Positions 17,666-26,253 of a stretch of 64,000 nt of DNA are shown piece by piece. The notes below the pieces were generated by a model, which searched no databases, had not been told where the DNA came from, and was given only the letters and a program-made list of their open reading frames with translations. Source of the stretch: Anaerolineales bacterium. Lineage in GTDB: Bacteria > Chloroflexota > Anaerolineae > Anaerolineales > UBA11858. The stretch covers positions 1-64,000 of the forward strand of contig JANQED010000152.1 of assembly GCA_028278545.1 (NCBI GenBank), in the 5' to 3' direction. Within the stretch, counting starts at the first letter, position 1. Every line of letters starts with the position of its first letter. A program made the position numbers and the translations under genes.

Positions 17666-18208
17666 ATGAGTAAGAATAAAAATTTGGAAATCACTACTCT
17701 GGGTGGTGGGTGTTTCTGGTGCCTGGAGCCGATCTTCGATGAACTGCGCGGTGTGGAAAAAGTCGTCGTTGGCTATTCGGGAGATGATACGAACGCGAAT
17801 TATCAGGCGGTAAGTGCTGGCCTGACTCGGCACGCCGAAGTTGCACAGATCACCTTCGATCCAGATGTAATCTCCCTTGAAAAACTATTGAGGGTGTTTT
17901 TCACCATACACGACCCGACCACACTCAATCGGCAGGGAGCTGATGTCGGCCCGCAATACCGCTCGGTTGTGTTCCATCATAGTGAGCAGCAAAAAGCTGT
18001 CACAGAACGAATAATACGCGAAATAGAAAGCGAAAAGATTTGGGATAACGCTATCGTGACAGAGATAGCGCCTTTCACCAGTTTCTTCGAGGCCGAAGAG
18101 TATCATCAAAAGTATTACGAGAAGAATCCCAACCAAGGTTACTGCCGGGTGGTTATCGCGCCCAAAGTTGCCAAATTCCGGCAGAAATATGCTGAAAGAT
18201 TGAAGTAA
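17666..18208 (+). CDS. msrA: Peptide-methionine (S)-S-oxide reductase
   Basis: A 180-residue repair enzyme that reduces methionine-S-sulfoxide in proteins. The catalytic motif GCFWC (C16, C19) is at the N-terminus, followed by VVVGYSGD, NYQAVSAGLTRHAEV and DVGPQYRSVVFHHS. The catalytic residue is a plain cysteine. The ATG at 17666 has GAGAGG upstream; a GTG at 17624 would start inside the terminator and is rejected. Useful for an anaerobe exposed to occasional oxygen. Confidence 0.95.
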   Translation: MSKNKNLEITTLGGGCFWCLEPIFDELRGVEKVVVGYSGDDTNANYQAVSAGLTRHAEVAQITFDPDVISLEKLLRVFFTIHDPTTLNRQGADVGPQYRSVVFHHSEQQKAVTERIIREIESEKIWDNAIVTEIAPFTSFFEAEEYHQKYYEKNPNQGYCRVVIAPKVAKFRQKYAERLK

Positions 18209-18238
18209 ACAGGCTCAATCCGAATGAAAGGCTGCTCT

Positions 18239-18550
18239 ATGAACGTGATTGCAGATATTGCTGTTGTTCCGATTGGCGTAGGAGTATCACTCTCTAAGTA
18301 CGTCGCTGCCTGCGAGCGCGTCTTGGTAGAGGCCGGTTTACAGCCCCAGCTTCATGGGAATGGCACCAACGTCGAAGGGGATTGGGAAATCGTCTTCGCG
18401 GCGCTGAAACGCTGCCACGAAACAGTCCACGAGATGGGGGCACCTCGCATCTCGACAACCATCAGATTGGGCACGCGCATCGACAAAGCGCAAACCCTAT
18501 CTGATAAAATCGAGAGCGTGGAAACCAAACTAACCCGTGAGGACAACTAG
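18239..18550 (+). CDS. MTH1187/YqgV-type thiamine-binding family protein
   Basis: A 103-residue ferredoxin-like-fold protein of the DUF77 family: MNVIADIAVVPIGVGVSLSKYVAACERVL, then LHGNGTNVEGDWE and a C-terminal helix. Characterised relatives form tetramers and bind thiamine-like ligands; the cellular role is unclear. I favour the second ATG (18239), where the conserved sequence begins, over the one at 18224. Confidence 0.85.
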   Translation: MNVIADIAVVPIGVGVSLSKYVAACERVLVEAGLQPQLHGNGTNVEGDWEIVFAALKRCHETVHEMGAPRISTTIRLGTRIDKAQTLSDKIESVETKLTREDN

Positions 18551-18552
18551 TC

Positions 18553-19122
18553 ATGAGTTCGAGAGCCCGCAAGGAGGCGATCCAGCAGGCCCAAGCGTAT
18601 CTGGCCCAAAAGCCCGTCTATTTGGATACTGAAACCACCGGCACCGACCCTCGCGCCGAGATCCTGGAAATCAGTATTGTCGATCACGACAGTAGCATCT
18701 TAGTAGATACGCTGGTAAAACCGCGCGGGAAAATCGACCCTGGCGCCCAACGCGTACACAGGATCACCGAAGCGATGCTCGTCGATGCACCGGGGTGGGA
18801 TCAAGCCTGGCCGCAAGTGGAGACGGCACTCCAAGGGCGGTACGTAGGGATTTTCAACCTCGATTTCGATCTGCGCATGATGCAGCAATCCCACCAACGC
18901 TATTGGCTGCCATGGACGCAACCCCAGGCCGATTTCTTCTGCATCATGAAGCTGTACGCCAAATTCTGCGGAGCGTGGAACGCAAAATACAGAAACTACC
19001 GCTGGCAAAGTCTCGATAACGCCCGCAGGCAATGTGGTATAGACCTTCCCAACAGCCATCGCGCCAAGGATGATACCTTGTTGGCGCGAGCGGTGCTGCT
19101 CCATATGGCTAACGCAGGATAA
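18553..19122 (+). CDS. DEDDh 3'-5' exonuclease (Pol III epsilon-like)
   Basis: A 189-residue stand-alone exonuclease. Exo I is YLDTETTGTDP with D and E as metal ligands, Exo II is FNLDFDLRMM and Exo III is HRAKDDTLL with the H and D of the DEDDh set. The RVHRITEAMLVDAP stretch is typical of the epsilon family. It starts 2 bases after the previous stop. It may trim or proofread DNA or degrade small nucleic acids; no polymerase gene is adjacent. Confidence 0.9.
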   Translation: MSSRARKEAIQQAQAYLAQKPVYLDTETTGTDPRAEILEISIVDHDSSILVDTLVKPRGKIDPGAQRVHRITEAMLVDAPGWDQAWPQVETALQGRYVGIFNLDFDLRMMQQSHQRYWLPWTQPQADFFCIMKLYAKFCGAWNAKYRNYRWQSLDNARRQCGIDLPNSHRAKDDTLLARAVLLHMANAG

Positions 19123-19179
19123 TTGACATTTTGTACCCCCTTTGACGCGTCTCAAGGCGGGTGTGCTCTCCATCCCTGG

Positions 19180-19188
19180 TGTTATAAT
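19180..19188 (+). promoter_or_regulatory. Extended -10 promoter of the PPIase gene
   Basis: TGTTATAAT is an extended -10 element 33 bases before the ATG of the cyclophilin gene. No clear -35 is visible at the right spacing. Confidence 0.5.
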
Positions 19189-19220
19189 CCCCTGACCCCC
19201 TATCATTGAAAGGATACATC

Positions 19221-19715
19221 ATGACCCAATGGAATCAAGCCCCGGAAATGCATATCAACACCGAGAAGACCTATCTGGTCAGCATGGAAACCAACCGTGG
19301 GACCATCGAACTCGAGTTATACCCTCAGCACGCGCCCAAGACGGTCAACAACTTCGTCTTTCTGTGCGAAAAAGGCTATTATGATGGCGTCAAATTTCAC
19401 CGCGTCATCAAGGATTTCATGATCCAGGGCGGCGACCCCACTGGAACCGGGCGCGGCGGTCCTGGCTACAAGTTCGAGGATGAAACTGTGGGCAACGCCT
19501 TGATCCATGAGACCGGCATGTTGTCCATGGCCAATGCTGGGCCCAATACCAATGGCAGCCAGTTCTTCATCACTCATTCTCCGCAACCCCATCTCGACGG
19601 CAAGCACACAGTCTTTGGTAAAGTCGTTGGCGGCATGGATGTCGTCAACGCTATCCAGCAGGGGGATGAGATGACAAAAGTGACCGCCACTGAAGCGGCG
19701 AATACGCCGACCTGA
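19221..19715 (+). CDS. Cyclophilin-type peptidyl-prolyl cis-trans isomerase
   Basis: A 164-residue cytosolic foldase. Conserved cyclophilin residues include [22 protein letters not shown] (catalytic Arg in FHRV), [20 protein letters not shown] and [12 protein letters not shown]. No signal peptide is seen. The ATG at 19221 is preceded by GAAAGGA with good spacing; the TTG at 19206 is discounted. The selenoprotein gene follows 57 bases later, possibly in the same transcript. Confidence 0.95.
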   Translation: MTQWNQAPEMHINTEKTYLVSMETNRGTIELELYPQHAPKTVNNFVFLCEKGYYDGVKFHRVIKDFMIQGGDPTGTGRGGPGYKFEDETVGNALIHETGMLSMANAGPNTNGSQFFITHSPQPHLDGKHTVFGKVVGGMDVVNAIQQGDEMTKVTATEAANTPT

Positions 19716-19772
19716 GCAAAGCAACCCAAAACTACATCGAACTGATTACTTTGGATAACGAGGAGAATCCCA

Positions 19773-20393
19773 ATGGCATTGATTAAGAATCGCATGGATG
19801 CCACCGCCTGGCAGAAGAAATTTGATGCCCGGGCGCCGCGCGTGGGAGATGCAGCCCCTGATTTCGAACTGCACGACGCCAATGGAGAGAATCCTGTCCG
19901 CATCTCCGATTTCAAAGGGGAGAAGCCTATCGCCTTGATCTTTGGCAGCTTCACCTGACCTCCCTATGTCAAAGGGACCGTGAGTCTCCATGACTTGTAT
20001 GAGAAATACCATCAAGAAGTACAGTTCCTATCGATCTACATTCGCGAGGCGCATCCTGTAGATGGCTGGTGGTTTGGCAGGGGGCCTATGAGCACCTTGT
20101 TGAAACTCTCGCGATCAAAGGCCGCCACCGATATCTATGATCCCACGACAATCGAAGAGCGTCGCGCGGTAGCCGGGCAGTGTCAAGAAGCCCTCAAATA
20201 TGGCATCCGCACCTATGTCGATGAGATGGACGATTCTGTCAACGAAGCCTATGCCGCCTGGCCGACGCGCCTGTATCTCGTGGGGATCGATGGGCTGGTG
20301 AAATACGCTGGCGGTCTGGGGCCTTTCGATTTCCACCCTTCAAAGTTGGGCAAAGCCATCAAAGAATATCTGGCGCAATTAGAACCAGCATAG
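19773..20393 (+). CDS. Deiodinase-like selenoprotein with in-frame UGA (Sec62)
   Basis: One 206-residue gene read through a TGA at 19956-19958. The flanking sequence is FGSFT-U-PPYVKGTV, the exact context of selenocysteine in iodothyronine deiodinases (GSxTUPP). The frame continues unbroken past it into VQFLSIYIREAHPVDGWW, a hallmark of that thioredoxin-fold family, and ends with WPTRLYLVGIDGLVKYAGG. GAGGAG precedes the ATG at a normal spacing. A two-part hairpin at 19968-19994 fits a bacterial SECIS. The substrate in bacteria is unknown; halogenated compounds or a peroxidase-like role are possible. Alternative reading: a nonsense-mutated gene, which the family-specific position argues against. 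Confidence 0.92.
19968..19994 (+). promoter_or_regulatory. Candidate bacterial SECIS element (deiodinase-like gene)
   Basis: Ten bases after the UGA, GTCA (19968-19971) pairs with TGAC (19991-19994), a 2x2 internal loop follows, and GGGAC (19974-19978) pairs with GTCTC (19984-19988, one G-U) around the loop CGTGA. Distance and size suit a bacterial SECIS bound by SelB. Confidence 0.6.
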
Positions 20394-20397
20394 TAAA

Positions 20398-20446
20398 GAC
20401 AAAACAGGGTGTAAGTGGTGTTAGCCAGCTTGCACCCTGTTTTGTC
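20398..20446 (+). terminator. Long-stem terminator after the selenoprotein gene
   Basis: An 18-bp stem with one G-U pair: 20398-20415 (GACAAAACAGGGTGTAAG) against 20429-20446. The distal arm supplies the run CTGTTTTGTC, and the proximal arm starts with an A-rich tract, so it could work in both directions. Confidence 0.8.
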
Positions 20447-20637
20447 CTACATCACTCACACCTCACATCAACCTACAATTCAACGCAATCAGCAACTAAT
20501 TACAACGGATAACTCGTCAGGGGCCTTCAGCCGGCCATGAGAGTACATTGATTTGCTGGCTGGTCGCAGCATTGCAGGGTCATCGTGCCAGTAGAGGAAA
20601 CGATCCTGCGCTCGGCTTGAGCGCGATGGTCTTGAAG

Positions 20638-20666
20638 TTGCCCGGCCCTCTCCCCTGTGCTACAAT
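20638..20666 (+). promoter_or_regulatory. Sigma-70 type promoter of the Nudix gene
   Basis: TTGCCC (20638-20643), 17 bases, TACAAT (20661-20666), 40 bases before the ATG. The rest of the gap 20447-20637 shows nothing I can identify. Confidence 0.65.
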
Positions 20667-20705
20667 CATCCAATACAGGCAAACTTCTCCCAAACTGTAT
20701 GTCTT

Positions 20706-21218
20706 ATGCCTAAGGACAAGAAAAAGACCACCAAAAAGAAGCCCGCGCCACCACCGGTCCGCAAATCGGCGGTGATCCCTTATCGGTTCAAAAACGATGT
20801 CTTGCAGTTTTTGCTGATCACCCCCAAAGCCAGGGACAGCAAACCCGCCAAAGAATCCCTCTGGATTGTCCCCAAAGGTACCATCAAAGCGGATATCAGG
20901 CCGGCGGAATCGGCGCGCATCGAAGCCCTGGAAGAAGCTGGGGTGCTCGGAGAGATTCTCCCCCGCATCAAGGGCTTCTATCGCTTTGAGCCGAAAAACA
21001 GCGCCGTTCAGGAGATCCATACCTATTTTATGAAGGTCACGTATACGATGAAGGACTGGGAGGAGAAGAACCAGCGCAAGCGCAAGTGGGTCGCCATCGA
21101 GAACCTCCGTGAGTATATTGACGACCCCGAACTGGCTGAGATCATTGAGGGGAATGAAAGCAAGCTGCGCAGAAAGCTGTTATGGGAACGTACCAGAAAG
21201 ATGATCTTCCCTGGATAG
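20706..21218 (+). CDS. Nudix hydrolase
   Basis: A 170-residue Nudix-fold protein with a Lys/Pro-rich N-terminal tail (KDKKKTTKKKPAPPPVRK). The Nudix box is partly degenerate: IVPKGTIKADIRPAESARIEALEEAGVLGE keeps the EALEEAG metal-binding glutamates, but the usual Arg of REUxEE is Ile. Related proteins hydrolyse diadenosine or inositol pyrophosphates (DIPP-like); the true substrate is not known. The DinB-like gene follows after 6 bases, so the two are probably cotranscribed. Confidence 0.85.
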   Translation: MPKDKKKTTKKKPAPPPVRKSAVIPYRFKNDVLQFLLITPKARDSKPAKESLWIVPKGTIKADIRPAESARIEALEEAGVLGEILPRIKGFYRFEPKNSAVQEIHTYFMKVTYTMKDWEEKNQRKRKWVAIENLREYIDDPELAEIIEGNESKLRRKLLWERTRKMIFPG

Positions 21219-21224
21219 TCTCGA

Positions 21225-21743
21225 ATGACCCATCAAGAAAACTGGCTGGAAAAGAATTTCGATTTCGACTTTCCCTCCTCTAGATATATCGAGTTTTTGG
21301 CATTCCTTCGCCAGACGCCAACCCGCTTGGAAAACCTGGTGGAATCCCTGCCGCCGGACGTGCTCATCAGGCGCGATGGAGATTCCTGGTCGATTCAGGA
21401 AAATGTGGGCCACTTTCTGACGGTAGAATCGCTCTTCACAGGTCGTCTAGACGATTATCAGAATAACGCCGAAACCCTGCGGCCCGCCCGGTTCGAGGAC
21501 AATCCAACCGACAAAGCCGACTTCAACACCAAAGACATCCAATGGATTCTGCGGGAATTCCGGGCACAGCGCGAGGCCTATATGCAGCGGCTTGATGCGT
21601 TAAGGCCCGAAGATTTCGGCAAGGTATCCCTTCATCCCAGGCTGCAGAAGCCCATGCGCCTCTGTGATACGCTGCTCTTCCAGGTTGAACATGACCGGCA
21701 TCATTTGCTTCGGATCGAGGAACTGAAAGCCAAGTACAGCTAA
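21225..21743 (+). CDS. DinB-like metal-dependent hydrolase family protein
   Basis: A 172-residue four-helix-bundle protein of the DinB/YfiT superfamily. The three metal-binding histidines are likely those in WSIQENVGHFLTVE and VEHDRHHLLRIEEL. Superfamily members are often thiol transferases or of unknown function; no specific substrate can be assigned. A second, unrelated DinB-like gene lies at 24454. Confidence 0.85.
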   Translation: MTHQENWLEKNFDFDFPSSRYIEFLAFLRQTPTRLENLVESLPPDVLIRRDGDSWSIQENVGHFLTVESLFTGRLDDYQNNAETLRPARFEDNPTDKADFNTKDIQWILREFRAQREAYMQRLDALRPEDFGKVSLHPRLQKPMRLCDTLLFQVEHDRHHLLRIEELKAKYS

Positions 21744-21800
21744 AAATTACTCGTATTAATCAATCACGATAATCAGCGCGCACCGAGCAATAAGGGACAA

Positions 21801-22700
21801 ATGATGGACAAAGACCCCATAACCTTCGAAGCACACGAGAATTATGTGCTGGATGTGCTCTTCACCTCTGATGGGGAAACTTTGATCTCCTCAGGGATGG
21901 ACAACCTGATCAAGCTATGGTCTGTGCCGGACTGGCAGCTCAAAGGCGTCTTCGAAGGGCATGCCCACAGCGCCAACAGCATTGCCCTTTCGCCCGATGA
22001 GAAAACCCTCGCCAGCGGTTCATCCGACCAAACCCTGAAGTTGTGGTCCTTTCCAGAGGGCCGGGAACTGCACACATTGCAGGACCGCAAGAAGACCGTC
22101 CCCGCGGTGGCCTTTTCGCATAATGGCCGATGGGTGGCTGCCGGTTCCTATGGTGGACGCGCCGTGGTCTGGAACTTGAGTGGAGAGCAGGTCGTTGGCA
22201 TCAAAGCCAACCCCAAGAACCTCTCCTCGATAGCCTTCTCGCCCGATGACAAAATCCTGGCGACCACGGGTTTGGGCGCAGAGATCAAACTCTGGTCGCT
22301 GCCCGATGGCGAGCAGATCACCGAGCTCAGCGGCCATGAGATCGCAGCGTGGTCGCTGCGCTTCATCAAGGGTGGGGGACAGCTTGTCTCCCTGGGCTAC
22401 GAACAGACCATCAAATTCTGGGATACCAAAACCTGGACTGAAATTCACTCCATCGATACCAAGGCATATGGGGTCAAGGGCCTGAAATTCTCACCAGATG
22501 AGCAGCGCGCCGTCACCAGCGCGGAGGGGAAACTGCACTTATGGTCAACAGATACTTGGAAGGTAGAATACGAGATCGTTGCCGGCGCGAAGGCGCTCTA
22601 CGGCATGGATTTCTCCCCAGACGGGAAATGGTTGGCAGTCGGCGCAGCGGACAAAAAGATCCGTGTTTGGGAACTGGCCCTATTCAACGCTGCCAAGTAG
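21801..22700 (+). CDS. WD40-repeat protein
   Basis: A 299-residue protein made almost wholly of WD40 repeats, about seven, each with the IAFSPDDKxLAT...IKLWSLPDG pattern, for example IALSPDEKTLASGSSDQTLKLWS. It should fold into a single seven-bladed propeller used for protein binding. No signal peptide or membrane segment is seen, and no catalytic domain is attached. Two ATGs (21801, 21804) follow AAGGGAC. Its partner is unknown. Confidence 0.92.
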   Translation: MMDKDPITFEAHENYVLDVLFTSDGETLISSGMDNLIKLWSVPDWQLKGVFEGHAHSANSIALSPDEKTLASGSSDQTLKLWSFPEGRELHTLQDRKKTVPAVAFSHNGRWVAAGSYGGRAVVWNLSGEQVVGIKANPKNLSSIAFSPDDKILATTGLGAEIKLWSLPDGEQITELSGHEIAAWSLRFIKGGGQLVSLGYEQTIKFWDTKTWTEIHSIDTKAYGVKGLKFSPDEQRAVTSAEGKLHLWSTDTWKVEYEIVAGAKALYGMDFSPDGKWLAVGAADKKIRVWELALFNAAK

Positions 22701-22748
22701 CAACATGTGCCCACCTGTCAAAAGAAGTGTACCCACTTTCAGGCTAAC

Positions 22749-23765
22749 ATGCAGAATACAGCAAAGAATTGGTTCGAAAGAGTCCCTAAAGTGGAACTGC
22801 ATTTGCACCTCGAGGGCGCTATTCCCTATGACGCCCTCTGGGAACTGGTCCAAAAGTACGGCGGCGATCCCGAGGTACCCACTCTCGAAGCGCTGCTGGC
22901 CCGTTTCGCCTACAAAGATTTCCCTCATTTCATCGAGACCTGGGTCTGGAAGAACCAGTTCCTGCGGGAGTATGACGATTTCACCTTTTTGGCCGAGGCT
23001 GTGGCGCGCGACTTGCTCATGCAGAACATCCGTTATGTGGAGGCCTTCTACTCCCCACCAGACTTCACCGACCGCCACGGCCTGGCCACCCAAAAGCTGA
23101 CCAAAGCCATCCGAACGGGTTTTGACCGCGTTCCAGAGATGGAGATCAAGCTGGTAGCCGACTTGGTGCGGGATTTCGGCCCGGAAAAGGCCGCTGTCAC
23201 GCTGGCAGAGGTCAACGAAGTCAAGGAGATGGGCGTCATCGGGATTGGCATCGGCGGCTCAGAGCAGGATTTCCCGCCAGAACCCTTCCAGGAGGTCTAC
23301 GAACAGGCCCGCCAGTTTGGCTTTCGCACCAGCGCTCATGCGGGTGAAGCCTCGGGCGCAGAGAGCGTCTGGGGGGCCATCCGCACCCTCAGGGCAGAAC
23401 GCATCGGCCACGGCACTCGAGCCGAGCAGGATGCAGCGCTTCTCGATTATCTGGTTGAACATCAAATCCCCCTCGAAATGTGCCCCATCTCTAATGTGCG
23501 CACCGGGGTGGTCGAATCCATCACCGAGCACCCTGTCAGACGCTACTTCGAACGCGGCATTTTGGTCACGATCAACAGCGATGACCCCAAGATGTTCGAT
23601 AACTCCCTGGCTGAGGAATACCAACTCCTCGAGGAGCAGTTAGGCTTCTCACGAGAGGATATCCGGACGCTGATCTTGCAAGGCATCCAGGCCTCTTGGA
23701 TGGCCGAAGACAAAAAAGGGCAAATGATAGCTGCTTTCCGCAGCGATCCGGCCTGGAAAGCGTAA
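22749..23765 (+). CDS. Adenosine deaminase family protein
   Basis: A 338-residue TIM-barrel metal enzyme. The zinc and catalytic motifs are all present: ELHLHLEGAIP (HxH), SAHAGEA, RIGHGTRA and VTINSDDPKMF. It probably deaminates adenosine or a related aminopurine in nucleoside salvage; some family members act on modified adenines, so the exact substrate is open. I choose the ATG at 22749; the GTG at 22707 would add a Cys-rich, non-conserved leader. Confidence 0.92.
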   Translation: MQNTAKNWFERVPKVELHLHLEGAIPYDALWELVQKYGGDPEVPTLEALLARFAYKDFPHFIETWVWKNQFLREYDDFTFLAEAVARDLLMQNIRYVEAFYSPPDFTDRHGLATQKLTKAIRTGFDRVPEMEIKLVADLVRDFGPEKAAVTLAEVNEVKEMGVIGIGIGGSEQDFPPEPFQEVYEQARQFGFRTSAHAGEASGAESVWGAIRTLRAERIGHGTRAEQDAALLDYLVEHQIPLEMCPISNVRTGVVESITEHPVRRYFERGILVTINSDDPKMFDNSLAEEYQLLEEQLGFSREDIRTLILQGIQASWMAEDKKGQMIAAFRSDPAWKA

Positions 23766-23782
23766 ACATCACAGAGGTGCCA

Positions 23783-24421
23783 ATGCGCTATATCGATATG
23801 GATTCCTGGCCCCGCCGGAAGCACTTCGAGATCTACCATGCCATGGACTACCCTCACATCAATTTGTGCGCCGATGTGAATGTGACCACCTTCTTCCCAG
23901 CCGTAAAAGCGGCCTCGCTTTCGTATACCGTTGCCGTCACGTATCTGGTGGCCAAAACAGCCAACAGCATCAAAGAATTCCGCTATCGCATCCGTGATAA
24001 TAAGGTCGTTGTACATGATGTGGTGCATCCCTCGATCACGATCCTGACCGAGGACGAGTTATTCAGTTTCTGCACCATCCAATTCTCGGAGAATTTTGCC
24101 GCTTTTGTATCGCGAGCTGCCGAGGCAATCGCTTGGTTCAAAGAGAATCCCACCCTGGAGGATGGGCCTGGGCAAGATGATCTCTTATTCACCACCAATC
24201 TCCCTTGGGTATCATTCACCGGCATGATGCACCCCATCCATATGAGCCCTGCGGACTCGGTACCGCGCATCGCCTGGGGAAAGGTCAGGGACGAATCTGG
24301 CGTGCTCAAGATGCCACTCTCCGTCCAGGGTCACCATGGTTTAATGGATGGGCTGCACATCGGTCGATATTTTGAAGCCATGCAAGCTAGCTTGCTATCC
24401 CCCGAAGAAGTTTTAACCTGA
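23783..24421 (+). CDS. Chloramphenicol acetyltransferase-like protein (CATA fold)
   Basis: A 212-residue CoA-dependent acyltransferase of the CAT family. The catalytic motif is GHHGLMDGLHIGRYF near the C-terminus, with the CAT N-terminal pattern WPRRKHFEIYHAMDYPHINLCADVNVT. Chromosomal CAT-like genes are common in anaerobes and do not prove antibiotic resistance. The ATG at 23783 follows AGAGGT with good spacing; a longer frame starting inside the deaminase gene is not used. Confidence 0.9.
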   Translation: MRYIDMDSWPRRKHFEIYHAMDYPHINLCADVNVTTFFPAVKAASLSYTVAVTYLVAKTANSIKEFRYRIRDNKVVVHDVVHPSITILTEDELFSFCTIQFSENFAAFVSRAAEAIAWFKENPTLEDGPGQDDLLFTTNLPWVSFTGMMHPIHMSPADSVPRIAWGKVRDESGVLKMPLSVQGHHGLMDGLHIGRYFEAMQASLLSPEEVLT

Positions 24422-24453
24422 GAAGAGAAAAATAAGAATCAAGGAGAGCGTCG

Positions 24454-24930
24454 ATGAAAAGCCGGGATGAAGTCTTAAAGACAATGGATGATGTCCGCGC
24501 CAAAACGTTGAGCTATTTGGAGGATTTGTCTCAGGAGCAGCTCGACAGGCGCCCACCCCTGGGCAAAGCCGGGGAGAATGTCTGGTCGCTGGGCGAGGTC
24601 TTCATGCACCTGGCTATCGACGAGTTCTACCTGCGCGATTTGATCGCCAAGCCTCTGCTAGAAGGGGTCAAGCCGCCGGATGGCATCATCTTTCTGCCGC
24701 CCCCGCCACCTTTTGGCACGCCTAAGGAGACTATCCAGTTCTGGTTCCAACGCGCCCGTCTGGGCACGCGGCGCTATTTCGAAAACTGGCCCAAGGATGC
24801 CAACCTCGAACTAACTCACGAGGGCGGTTTGCAAGCCATGAACGGTTTGGAGTGGTTCGAGGGCTACGCCGGGCACGAGGCTTTCCACCACCAGCAGATC
24901 GAAGACCTGATTGCCCAGTTGGAGAGTTAA
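24454..24930 (+). CDS. DinB-like domain protein
   Basis: A 158-residue helical-bundle protein of the DinB_2 type: LSQEQLDRRPPL, VWSLGEVFMHLAIDEFYLRD with a metal-ligand His, and a C-terminal GHEAFHHQQIEDL with the other histidines. A Pro-rich loop (IFLPPPPPFGTPKE) is unusual. AAGGAGAG precedes the ATG. Function unknown beyond the superfamily. Confidence 0.85.
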   Translation: MKSRDEVLKTMDDVRAKTLSYLEDLSQEQLDRRPPLGKAGENVWSLGEVFMHLAIDEFYLRDLIAKPLLEGVKPPDGIIFLPPPPPFGTPKETIQFWFQRARLGTRRYFENWPKDANLELTHEGGLQAMNGLEWFEGYAGHEAFHHQQIEDLIAQLES

Positions 24931-25180
24931 CCAGCTCCAACAATCAGGCACGGAGCAAAACCAATGAGGCCCTACCTCATCACGGTTTACAACTACTCTG
25001 TTATCGGTGAGAAACTGCCCAATTTGCGCGTGCGGCTGCCCTTCGCCAGCGTCGACCATGTTCAAGCCGACAATTGGGCACCTGATTTAGATGCTGTTAT
25101 ACATCCAAAAACATTATTGAGACACGGACACACGGATAGAGAAAACATCCGTGTACGATTTCCTTTCGAAGAGATGAGAT
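24931..25180. other. Gap with no credible gene
   Basis: A frame from 24964 could encode about 78 residues but shows no family resemblance. It contains an inverted repeat ACACGGAT/ATCCGTGT near 25127-25155 that reads more like a structured leader for the downstream prs-like gene. I see no promoter of good quality. Confidence 0.4.
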
Positions 25181-26161
25181 ATGAATGCGAAGAATCTTGA
25201 TCCCTCAGAAGTGCGTTTTTTCCACGGCAGCTCCCACCTGAAGCTGGCGGCGGACATCGCTGAATACCTGGGCGTGCCCCTGGATAATACCTTTATCAGT
25301 CGTTTTAGCAATGACAACCTGTACATCCAGCTCGGGGCCAGCGTGCGTTCTCGTCAGGTGTATATCGTGCAGTCTTTATCCCCGCCGGTCAACGACCATC
25401 TCGTGGAACTGTTAATGATGTTGGATATCGCCAAGGCGGCCTCGGCGCAGGAGATCCACGCCATCATCCCCTACTTCTCTTTTGCCCGCTCTGACAAGAA
25501 AGACGCCCCGCGCATCTCTATCACCGCGCGGCTGGTGGCCGAGTTGCTGCACACCGCCGGAGCGACGCACGTGATGACCATGATGCTGCACTCCCCCCAG
25601 GTGCACGGTTTCTTCCCGATGCCCGCCGACCCACTCAGCAGCCGTCCGGTCTTCATGCGTCACTTTAAGGAGCAGCATGATTTGACGCAGGCTATCGTTG
25701 TCGCTGCCGATATGGGGCAAGCCAGATCGGCGGCGCGCTTCGCCAAATCCTTGGGGCTACCCATCACCGCGGGCAATAAGGAACGCATCTCAGATACGCA
25801 AGTCCAGTTCAACGGTTTGGTTGGGGATCAAGTCAGCGGGTATAAAAAAGCACTGGTTTATGACGATGAGATCGCCACCGGCGGCACGATCTTGGAACTG
25901 AGCAAACACCTCATCGAGCTGGGCATCAAAGAGGTTTGGGTGGCCTGCACGCACGGCGTCTTTGTCAGGGGCGGGTTGGAAAAACTTGTCGCCGTCCCCG
26001 AGATTACTGAGGTGGTCACCACGAACACCGTGCCCATACCCGAAGCGATGCACCATCCAAAATTGAAGGTCCTTTCCGTAGGGCATATATTCGGCGAAGC
26101 CATTCGCTACAACTATTCACGCCAGTCCATCGGCGATCTGTTTGTATTTGGGGACGCATGA
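25181..26161 (+). CDS. prs: Ribose-phosphate pyrophosphokinase-like enzyme
   Basis: A 326-residue PRPP synthetase homologue, making PRPP from ribose 5-phosphate and ATP for nucleotide and amino-acid synthesis. The first half has FFHGSSHLKLAADIAEYLG, RFSNDNLYIQL, VYIVQSLSPPVNDHLVELLMMLDI and the flexible-loop region YFSFARSDKKDAPRISI. The PRPP loop is VYDDEIATGGTI, slightly off the usual VDDMIDTGGT. This suggests a diverged, possibly second, PRPP synthetase. GAAGAGATGAG supplies the ribosome site. Confidence 0.9.
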   Translation: MNAKNLDPSEVRFFHGSSHLKLAADIAEYLGVPLDNTFISRFSNDNLYIQLGASVRSRQVYIVQSLSPPVNDHLVELLMMLDIAKAASAQEIHAIIPYFSFARSDKKDAPRISITARLVAELLHTAGATHVMTMMLHSPQVHGFFPMPADPLSSRPVFMRHFKEQHDLTQAIVVAADMGQARSAARFAKSLGLPITAGNKERISDTQVQFNGLVGDQVSGYKKALVYDDEIATGGTILELSKHLIELGIKEVWVACTHGVFVRGGLEKLVAVPEITEVVTTNTVPIPEAMHHPKLKVLSVGHIFGEAIRYNYSRQSIGDLFVFGDA

Positions 26162-26253
26162 CAGATGCAAAATTAACTTGGCCTGGCTGGTGCTGGGCGG
26201 TGCGTCAATTGGATTATTGAGTTCTATCTGGCAGCAATGCTGCTCTTTTATCT

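Noticed and set aside
19956-19958. Stop codon read as a truncated thiol-peroxidase-like pseudogene
   Set aside because: The deiodinase motif on both sides, an unbroken frame and a hairpin at the right distance make Sec decoding far more likely.
23783-24421. Antibiotic resistance gene reading of the CAT-like protein
   Set aside because: Only the fold and the HHxxxDG motif are shown; chromosomal CAT-like acyltransferases often act on other substrates.
24964-25200. 78-codon frame before prs
   Set aside because: No family resemblance, it overlaps the start of prs and contains an inverted repeat.
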